Source: Actinobacteria bacterium 13_2_20CM_68_14 (GTDB taxonomy: Bacteria; Actinomycetota; Thermoleophilia; Gaiellales; Gaiellaceae). Taken from it: a DNA stretch of 10,681 nucleotides. The stretch is taken from positions 1 through 10,681 of the forward strand of contig MNDB01000104.1 in NCBI GenBank assembly GCA_001914705.1, in the 5' to 3' direction. The translations under genes were made by a program, and so were the position numbers. This document shows, in pieces, positions 5,512-10,681 of the stretch. Below the pieces are notes generated by a model. The model had not been told where the DNA came from. It made no database searches and saw only the letters and a program-made list of their open reading frames with translations. Each line of letters starts with the position of its first letter. Positions within the stretch are counted from its first letter, which is position 1.

Positions 5512-6078
5512 TCATGGCCACGGCCCCCTTGGCGTCGTAGGTCGCGAGTCGGCGAGCTCGAGCAGCTTCGTCACGGTCGACCAGTTGCGCGCCGTAGCGG
5601 TGACGCCCAAGTCCCGCCCGGCGAGGCGTCCCCACAGCTTCGAGCGCGCGACACCCTTGGGGTGCCAGGCATAGATCTCGCGTCCGCTGACAACGAGCTC
5701 CTCCGACTCCTGGACGGCCTCCTCCAGCTTCCGCTTGGCGGCCGCGGGAAGCGGTCCCGCGAGGAAGCTCACCTGGTAGCGCTTGGGATCCTTCGCGACC
5801 TTGCCGAGCGGATTCCGCTCGACGACGCGCGCGAGCTCGGCAGGCGTCCGAACCACGACGTCGATCTCGAGCCCGAACTCGTCCTCGATCAGGCGTTCGC
5901 ACTTGCGCGCCGTCTGCTGGGGCTTCGTCTTGCTCGAAAGCACGACGTTGCCGCTTTGGAGATGCGTCCTCACGTCGGAGAAGCCCGCCTCCTCCAGGGC
6001 CTCGCGCAGTCTCGCCATCGGAACTCGATTCCGAGGCCCGATGTTGATCCCCCGCAGGAGGACGATCTGTGTACTCAG
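5512..6078 (-). CDS. DUF1697 family protein, probable CTG start
   Basis: This 188-residue protein is typical in size for DUF1697. The ATG at 6018 lies too far in. The family's N-terminal signature (VLLRGIN) is encoded in the same frame upstream of it, as STQIVLLRGINIGPRNRVP. No ATG, GTG or TTG precedes that signature, but a CTG at 6078 sits exactly where the usual start Met falls. Other family features are ARLREALEEAGFSDVRTHLQ (22-41) followed by SGNVVLSS, FLAGPLP (about 105-111), the ELVVSGREIYAW segment (about 126-137) and TATARNWSTVTKLLEL near the C-terminus. Function is unknown. The CTG overlaps the aldo/keto reductase stop (CTGA), implying translational coupling. If only standard starts are allowed the gene is 5512-6018 and lacks its conserved first strand. 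Confidence 0.85.
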   Translation of the reverse strand: MSTQIVLLRGINIGPRNRVPMARLREALEEAGFSDVRTHLQSGNVVLSSKTKPQQTARKCERLIEDEFGLEIDVVVRTPAELARVVERNPLGKVAKDPKRYQVSFLAGPLPAAAKRKLEEAVQESEELVVSGREIYAWHPKGVARSKLWGRLAGRDLGVTATARNWSTVTKLLELADSRPTTPRGPWP

Positions 6079-7055
6079 CGGTTGATCGGCGACATGTCGG
6101 CGTACCCGGCGCCCGCAGCCGCCCCCTTCGGGAAGACCGCCTCGAGGTCCCGCAGCTCTTCGTCTGAGAGCTCGACGTCAAGCGCCGCGACGTTCTCCTC
6201 GAGGTTCTCGACTCGCGTCGTCCCCGGAATCGGAACGATATCTTCGCCCTGCGCCAGCACCCAGGCGAGCGCGATCTGTGCGGCGGTGCAGCCCTTCTCG
6301 GCCGCGAGCTCCTCGACCCGCTCGACGAGCTCGAGGTTCTTCTGAAAATTCTCGCCCTGGAAGCGCGGGTTGGCGCGCCGGAAGTCGCTCGCCTCGAGAT
6401 CGTCGACCGAATGGATCCGGCCCGAGAGGAAGCCGCGGCCGAGCGGGCTGTAGGCGACGAGGCCGATCCTGAGCTCTCGGATCGCAGGCAGGATCTCGTC
6501 CTCGACGTCGCGGGTCCAGAGCGAGTACTCGCTCTGCAGGGCGGAGATCGGGTGGACGGCGTGCGCGCGGCGGATCGTCTCCGCGGCCGCCTCCGAGAGG
6601 CCGAGGTAGCGAACCTTCCCCTGCTCGACGAGCTCGGCCATGGCGCCGACGGTCTCCTCGATCGGCGTGTTCGGATCGACGCGATGCTGGTAGTAGACAT
6701 CGATGTGGTCGGTGCCGAGCCGCTCGAGCGAGGCGTTACAGGCGGCGAGAACGTACTCGCGGTCGCCGCGGATGCCGAGCCGCTCGCCTTGCTCGGTGCG
6801 GACGCTGCCGAACTTTGTCGCGAGCACGACGTCGTCGCGGCGGTCCTTGATCGCGCGGCCGACGAGCCGCTCGTTCTTGAAAGGCCCGTACGCGTCGGCC
6901 GTGTCGAGGAAGTTGACGCCGAGCTCGAGCGCGCGGTGGATCGTCGCGATCGCCTCGCCTTCGTCCGCCGTCCCGTAGAACTCGGACATCCCCATGCAGC
7001 CGAGGCCGATCGCGGAGGTCTGGAGGCCCTGCGTGCCGAGGCGGCGCTTATTCAC
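6075..7055 (-). CDS. Aldo/keto reductase (AKR13-like)
   Basis: The protein has 326 residues and is a cytosolic NADPH-dependent (beta/alpha)8-barrel oxidoreductase that reduces aldehydes or ketones. The catalytic tetrad is visible: Asp51 and Tyr56 in LDTADAYGPF, Lys81 in LATKFG, and His124 in DVYYQHRVD. The N-terminal LGTQGLQTSAIGLGCMGMSE (6-25) and the cofactor-phosphate region IPGTTRVENLEENVAAL (about 277-293) match AKR13/YakC-type enzymes. The physiological substrate is unknown. The start is GTG at 7055, supported by the family N-terminus and by a -10 hexamer 6 bases upstream with no Shine-Dalgarno, which indicates leaderless translation. The stop overlaps the presumed start of DUF1697, so the two form an operon. 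The cyclase gene upstream ends 66 bases before this start. Confidence 0.95.
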   Translation of the reverse strand: MNKRRLGTQGLQTSAIGLGCMGMSEFYGTADEGEAIATIHRALELGVNFLDTADAYGPFKNERLVGRAIKDRRDDVVLATKFGSVRTEQGERLGIRGDREYVLAACNASLERLGTDHIDVYYQHRVDPNTPIEETVGAMAELVEQGKVRYLGLSEAAAETIRRAHAVHPISALQSEYSLWTRDVEDEILPAIRELRIGLVAYSPLGRGFLSGRIHSVDDLEASDFRRANPRFQGENFQKNLELVERVEELAAEKGCTAAQIALAWVLAQGEDIVPIPGTTRVENLEENVAALDVELSDEELRDLEAVFPKGAAAGAGYADMSPINR

Positions 7056-7061
7056 CGTCGC

Positions 7062-7089
7062 AAGTTACCCGTCGGAGCCCAGGAGGCAA
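7062..7089 (-). promoter_or_regulatory. Probable leaderless promoter of the aldo/keto reductase
   Basis: On the minus strand TTGCCT (7089-7084) is a -35 candidate and TAACTT (7067-7062) a TANNNT -10, with a 16-base spacer. Six bases (GCGACG) then lead to the GTG start at 7055. The geometry is the same as at the YciI-like gene, which raises confidence in both. The -35 lies inside the inverted repeat at 7085-7099. Confidence 0.5.
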
Positions 7090-7099
7090 ACCGGTTGCC
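7085..7099. promoter_or_regulatory. Inverted repeat over the reductase -35, operator candidate
   Basis: GGCAA (7085-7089) and TTGCC (7095-7099) are inverse complements around ACCGG, and the centre includes the palindrome AACCGGTT (7089-7096). One arm coincides with the proposed -35 of the reductase promoter, so a bound protein would block or recruit polymerase there. It could instead be a weak 3'-end hairpin of the cyclase gene, but the stem is short and no T tract follows. Confidence 0.3.
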
Positions 7100-7121
7100 G
7101 ATCGTCTTCAAATGATGACTC

Positions 7122-10100
7122 TTAGGGCGACACCGGCTCGTTGAGCCGCCCGAGCAGCTCGCGCACCCGTCCGGCTGTCAGCACGTCTTCCTTCGCCTCC
7201 GCGAGGCGCAGGGCCTCGTCGAGTGCGGCACGCTCCCGGTCAGGGCGCCCGGCCAGGCGCTCGACCTCGGCGCGCGAAATCGCCACGTACTCCCGCAGGG
7301 ACAGGTAGTCGGTCTTGTCGCCGATCGCGGCGGCAGCCTGAATCGACTCTGCCGCCGCGTCGTGGTCGCCGCGGCGCGCGAGCACTCTCGCCCGAACGCA
7401 GGCCTGCCGGACGTGCGGCTCGAAATCGTCGGGCGAGGCGATCCGCTCGACCTCGTCCGCAAGCGCCAGCGCCGCGTCCTCGCGCCCCAGATCGAGCGCC
7501 GCAACCGCGCGGAGATCTACGATCGTCGCCAGGTACCCGGTCTCGGCGGTTTTGCTCATGAACTCGTAGCTCTCTTGCAAGACGGCGTCGGCCGCGGCAG
7601 GATTCCCCGCGGCCAGCTCGAGGTCGGCCTCGATCATCCCCGTCCCGGCGGAATGTTGCAGGTCTCCCAGCTCGAAGAACAACGCCCTTCCCGCCCGTAG
7701 CTCCGACCGCCCTTCTTCGATGTGTCCCTGGAATCCCTTCAGGCAGCCGCGGACGACCATCGCGATCGCTTTCAGCGGCGGATGGCCGGTCGCCTGCTCG
7801 ATGATCTCGTCGGCCTCTCGAACGCCCTCGGCCGCCGGCGTCGGACCCCACCAGAGTGCCCAACATCGCCACGCGAGGATCTCCGCGATCTGCCCGGAGC
7901 TGCCGGCGCGCCTCGCATGCTCGAGACCACGCGCCCAAGCGCGCTCCGCGTCGTCAGTCCTGCCCAGCCACGCCGAGAAGTTGCCGGCGAGCCTTGCGGC
8001 CCAGGCCTGCCCCTCGTCGTCGCCCACGCGAGCCAGCTCGCTCTCGGCCTCGCCCACCTCGACGAGCGCGTCGCCCATCCACGCGGTCGGGTCGTGCTCG
8101 ATCTTCAGCTCGAGCTCCACGAGCCGCGCCTTGTTGAGGCTCGCCGCATCGCCGGCGTGTTCTGCGGAGGCGACGAGCTCCCTTAGGAGTTCGCGTGCGC
8201 CCACGACCTCGCCGATCGCAAGGAGCACCCGCGCCAGCTGAAGCTGCGCCTCGCGGTGGGTCGTGCTGCCCGAATGCGCGAGAACGACGCTGCGTCGCGA
8301 CATGCTCTCTACGGCTGGAAGGTCGCCGCGGTCGAGAGCGCGCTTGGCGGCAGCGAGTAGGCGCTCTGCCGCGCGCGGAGCGAGAACGCGTGCGGCGTCG
8401 TCGAGCGGGCCGAGCTCGCTGCGGTACGTGTAGGCCTGCTCGAGGTGGTAGCCGACGATCTCGTCGAGCTCAACCAGCTCGGGCGCGTTCTGCTCGAGCC
8501 AGTCGGCGAAGCGCTGGTGGAGCTCGGCGCGGGTCGCCTTCGGAAGCGCCTCGTAGGCGGCGTCACGGATCAAGAGGTGGCGAAAACGGAATGCGTCGTC
8601 GCCGGCGAGCAAGGACTGCTCGGGGCGAACGAGATCCTTGCGGACGAGCGTCATCAGCCGGCCGTCGACCTGTCCTTCCTCAGGCGCCAGCGCAACCACC
8701 GCGCCGCGGTGGAACACATGACCCTCGACGGCGCCTCGCTCCAGCACACGGCGCTCGGCATCGTCGAGCTGGTCGAGCCGCGACGCGAGCAGCGCCTGAA
8801 TGGTCGGAGGAACGGCGATCTCAGCCGATCCGTTCCCGTCGCTGCGGTCGGCGAGCATCGCGAGCATCTCGCCGACGAAGAGCGGGTTGCCGCCGGCTGC
8901 CTCGAGGATCCGCTCGCGCAGCCCCGCGTCGATCTTCGCGCCGGCGGGGAGCCGCTCGATCAGCTGCTGCGTCTCGTCCGAAGAGAGCGGCTCGAGCAGG
9001 ACGTTGGAGGCGTTGAGCTTGCCGCCTCCCCAGGCCGACCGGCGGTCGAGCAGTTCCGGACGCGCCATGCAGAGCAGCAGGATCGGTGCGTCGCGACTGA
9101 AGTCGGCGATGTGCTCGACCAGGTCGAGAAAGACTGGCTCTCCCCAGTGCAGATCATCGAACACGACGACGAGCGGACCTCGCGCCGCGGCGGCCTCGAA
9201 GAGCTTGCGTACCGCCCAGGCGATCTCCTCGGGCGAGCTCGCGAGCGTCTGGCGGCCGAGAATCGGGTCGAGCGCGCGTGCGGTGGCGGTCTCAAAACCC
9301 AGCTCGGCAAGCACCTCGTCGGGGGCAGGCCCGAGCAACTCCTTGACGGCCGAGGTCACGGGCCAGTAGCTGATGCCTTCGCCGTAGGAAAGGCAGCGGC
9401 CGCCGATCATGGTCGCGCCGTCGAGGCTCGCCAGGAACTCGGACACGAGGCGCGATTTGCCGACCCCGGCCGTGCCGAGGATCGTGAACAGATGGCACGA
9501 TCGTTCGCCGACGACGTTCGCGAAGGCATCGTCGAGGAGGTTCTGCTGGCGCTCCCGGCCCACCATTGGAACCGTCTGCCGCACGGCCTCCGGCACCCCG
9601 GCAATAACGCCGAGGAGGCGGAAGGCCGGCACCGGCTCGGCTTTGCCCTTTAGGGCGAGCGGCGGAATGGGCTCCACCTCGACCGCGTGCTTGACGAGCC
9701 TCAGCGTCTCGCCGCCGAGCAGGACCTCGCCGGGCTCGGCCGCCTGCTCGAGCCGGGCGGCGACGTTGACCGCGTCCCCGGTCGCCAGCCGCTCCTCCGT
9801 CCCTGTCACCACTTCGCCCGTGTTCACGCCAGTCCGCAGCTCGAGGCGCGTGCCGTACGACTCGGCAAGCTCGGTGTTGAGGTCGCCGAGCGCGTCGCGA
9901 AGCTCGGCAGCGGCCCGGACCGCCCGGAGCGCGTCGTCCTCGTGCACTGCGGGAACGCCGAAGACGGCCATCACGGCGTCGCCGATGAACTTTTCGACAG
10001 CGCCGCCGTGGCGCTCGATCACGGCCTTCGCGACCTCGAAGTAGCGGGCCATCACGCGCCGCAGGCTCTCGGGGTCGAGCTGCTCGCCCAGCTGCGTCGA

Positions 10101-10238
10101 GCCGGTGACGTCGCAGAAGAGGACCGTGACGGTCTTCCGGGCCTCCCGCGCCGGCTCGGCGGCCAGGGCCGCTCCGCACGCGTCGCAGAAGCGGGCTTCG
10201 TCCCGGTTCTCGACCCCGCAGCTTGCGCAAGCCGCCAC
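7122..10238 (-). CDS. Zinc-ribbon / class III adenylate cyclase / AAA-type ATPase / TPR signalling protein
   Basis: This is a 1038-residue multidomain protein. Residues 1-22 form a zinc ribbon (Cys4, Cys7, Cys18, Cys21). Residues 35-205 form a class III nucleotide cyclase: metal Asp43 (LFCDVTGST) and Asp87 (KFIGDAVMAVFG), purine-specifying Lys83, and transition-state Asn158 and Arg162 (GDAVNVAARLE). The second purine-specifying position, 7 before Asn158, is Leu151 rather than the usual Asp or Thr. Residues 225-480 form an AAA/STAND-like ATPase with Walker A GTAGVGKS (255-262), Walker B VVVFDD (357-362) and GGNPLF (449-454). The rest is alpha-helical and TPR-like to the C-terminus, with no DNA-binding domain. 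Such proteins are thought to couple ligand- or partner-driven ATPase switching to cAMP production in the cytoplasm. GTG 10238 starts immediately before the zinc ribbon and has a -10 hexamer 6 bases upstream. It lies 32 bases after the SnoaL-like gene. Confidence 0.95.
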   Translation of the reverse strand: MAACASCGVENRDEARFCDACGAALAAEPAREARKTVTVLFCDVTGSTQLGEQLDPESLRRVMARYFEVAKAVIERHGGAVEKFIGDAVMAVFGVPAVHEDDALRAVRAAAELRDALGDLNTELAESYGTRLELRTGVNTGEVVTGTEERLATGDAVNVAARLEQAAEPGEVLLGGETLRLVKHAVEVEPIPPLALKGKAEPVPAFRLLGVIAGVPEAVRQTVPMVGRERQQNLLDDAFANVVGERSCHLFTILGTAGVGKSRLVSEFLASLDGATMIGGRCLSYGEGISYWPVTSAVKELLGPAPDEVLAELGFETATARALDPILGRQTLASSPEEIAWAVRKLFEAAAARGPLVVVFDDLHWGEPVFLDLVEHIADFSRDAPILLLCMARPELLDRRSAWGGGKLNASNVLLEPLSSDETQQLIERLPAGAKIDAGLRERILEAAGGNPLFVGEMLAMLADRSDGNGSAEIAVPPTIQALLASRLDQLDDAERRVLERGAVEGHVFHRGAVVALAPEEGQVDGRLMTLVRKDLVRPEQSLLAGDDAFRFRHLLIRDAAYEALPKATRAELHQRFADWLEQNAPELVELDEIVGYHLEQAYTYRSELGPLDDAARVLAPRAAERLLAAAKRALDRGDLPAVESMSRRSVVLAHSGSTTHREAQLQLARVLLAIGEVVGARELLRELVASAEHAGDAASLNKARLVELELKIEHDPTAWMGDALVEVGEAESELARVGDDEGQAWAARLAGNFSAWLGRTDDAERAWARGLEHARRAGSSGQIAEILAWRCWALWWGPTPAAEGVREADEIIEQATGHPPLKAIAMVVRGCLKGFQGHIEEGRSELRAGRALFFELGDLQHSAGTGMIEADLELAAGNPAAADAVLQESYEFMSKTAETGYLATIVDLRAVAALDLGREDAALALADEVERIASPDDFEPHVRQACVRARVLARRGDHDAAAESIQAAAAIGDKTDYLSLREYVAISRAEVERLAGRPDRERAALDEALRLAEAKEDVLTAGRVRELLGRLNEPVSP

Positions 10239-10244
10239 GGTACG

Positions 10245-10250
10245 AGTCTA
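10245..10250 (-). promoter_or_regulatory. Candidate -10 element of the cyclase gene (leaderless)
   Basis: TAGACT on the minus strand fits TANNNT and is separated by 6 bases (CGTACC) from the GTG start at 10238, which has no Shine-Dalgarno. No -35-like hexamer stands at 16-18 bases upstream, so promoter strength or the sigma class is uncertain. The gene could also be read through from the SnoaL-like gene. Confidence 0.4.
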
Positions 10251-10270
10251 GGCCGGGACGCGGCGTTTCT

Positions 10271-10681
10271 CTATCCCGGCGGACCCGGCAGCGCACCCAC
10301 CTGCTGGAGCACGCGCGCGACGTCGCTGACCGCCCAATACTCGACGATCTTGCCGTCCCTGACCCGATGCACAGCGAGACCCTCAGTCTCGACCTCGTTT
10401 CCGGTCGCAGGGATACCGAGCAGCTCGCCGGCGTGCACGCCTTTGGCAAAGACGTGACTGACGACGAGATCGCCCTCGGCGACCTGCATCCTGACCTCGT
10501 GCCGACCGGGGGTCGCCTGACGGAACATCTCGGCCGCCTGCTTGATCCCGTCGCGGTCCGGCGTGCAGCCCGGAAGCGGCGGGTTGTGGACGATGACGTC
10601 CTCGGCGACGTACTCGTCGATCACGCTCCAGTCGTTCGAGTCGTTGTCGTCGATCGCCTGGATGTAGCGGCGGATCAGCTC
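10271..10681 (-). CDS. SnoaL-like / ester-cyclase-type NTF2-fold protein (N-terminus beyond window)
   Basis: The frame is open to the right edge. The GTG at 10624 is internal, because the upstream codons read ELIRRYIQAIDDNDSNDWSV, the expected first helix of this fold. So 136 residues are visible and the true start lies outside. Features are the helix followed by IDEYVAEDVIVHNPP (21-35, His32), DRDGIKQAAEMFRQATPGRH (42-61), GDLVVSHVFAKGVHAGELLG (70-89) and a C-terminal RVRDGKIVEYWAVSD (106-120). This pattern matches SnoaL-like polyketide cyclase/ester cyclase proteins, small cytosolic NTF2-fold dimers whose substrates are rarely known. The stop is 32 bases before the cyclase start on the same strand, so the pair may be co-transcribed. 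It is a separate protein from the SnoaL-like domain fused to the sigma factor. Confidence 0.88.
   Translation of the reverse strand, partial: ELIRRYIQAIDDNDSNDWSVIDEYVAEDVIVHNPPLPGCTPDRDGIKQAAEMFRQATPGRHEVRMQVAEGDLVVSHVFAKGVHAGELLGIPATGNEVETEGLAVHRVRDGKIVEYWAVSDVARVLQQVGALPGPPG

Noticed and set aside
5475..5527. Inverted repeat GGGGCCG/CGGCCCC as a bidirectional terminator between the YciI-like and DUF1697 genes
   Set aside because: The arms are only 7 bases, the loop is 39 bases and one arm lies inside the DUF1697 coding region. No T tract follows.
5471..6700. 409-codon minus-strand frame across the DUF1697 and reductase genes
   Set aside because: It overlaps two well-supported genes on the same strand in another frame and is rich in Arg and Ser with no recognisable domain. 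Only its extreme 3' end was kept as a minor observation.
8445..9653. 402-codon plus-strand frame opposite the cyclase gene
   Set aside because: The minus-strand product has a full set of cyclase and ATPase motifs. The opposite frame has none and is explained by the codon bias of the real gene.

Overview
The window is GC-rich DNA with strong G/C bias at codon third positions, GTG starts, several apparently leaderless genes, an ECF sigma factor with a fused SnoaL-like domain, and a zinc-ribbon/adenylate cyclase/ATPase/TPR protein. This combination suggests a soil actinobacterium, possibly of the Thermoleophilia type. That placement is an inference from gene content; no marker gene is present. 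No RNA genes, CRISPR array, insertion sequence or phage gene was seen.

Layout. Positions 1-1658 hold a minus-strand series: a VOC (glyoxalase-fold) protein at the upstream end, then a 340-base stretch with hairpins, a perfect palindrome and one doubtful small ORF, then a RibD-C/dihydrofolate-reductase-like protein, then a DUF4389 membrane protein cut by the left edge. Divergent from the VOC gene is a SigG/SigX5-type ECF sigma factor (1728-2720). Its 3' end overlaps by 90 bases the 3' end of a convergent STAS-domain gene (2631-2906). Next on the plus strand come a DHA2-type 14-TM MFS transporter and a second RibD-C/DHFR-like protein, tightly coupled, and then a YciI-like protein with its own probable leaderless promoter.

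The right half is all minus strand. From upstream to downstream it holds a SnoaL-like/ester-cyclase protein cut by the right edge, the 1038-residue cyclase-ATPase-TPR protein, an AKR13-like aldo/keto reductase, and a DUF1697 protein. The DUF1697 gene most plausibly starts at a CTG codon overlapping the reductase stop codon (CTGA).

How the genes may work together. The left two thirds looks like an ECF-sigma neighbourhood rich in small ligand-binding or oxidoreductase folds (VOC, two RibD-C/DHFR-like, YciI, SnoaL, DUF1697, AKR) plus an efflux pump. A stress or xenobiotic response under the sigma factor is plausible but inferred. The cyclase protein is a separate signalling gene, probably converting ligand or ATPase state into cAMP output. 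I found no convincing wholly new system. The most distinctive points are the CTGA start/stop overlap, three start codons each preceded by a -10 hexamer at exactly 6 bases, the sigma/STAS overlap, the non-canonical purine-specifying residue in the cyclase, and the structured spacer at 944-1283.
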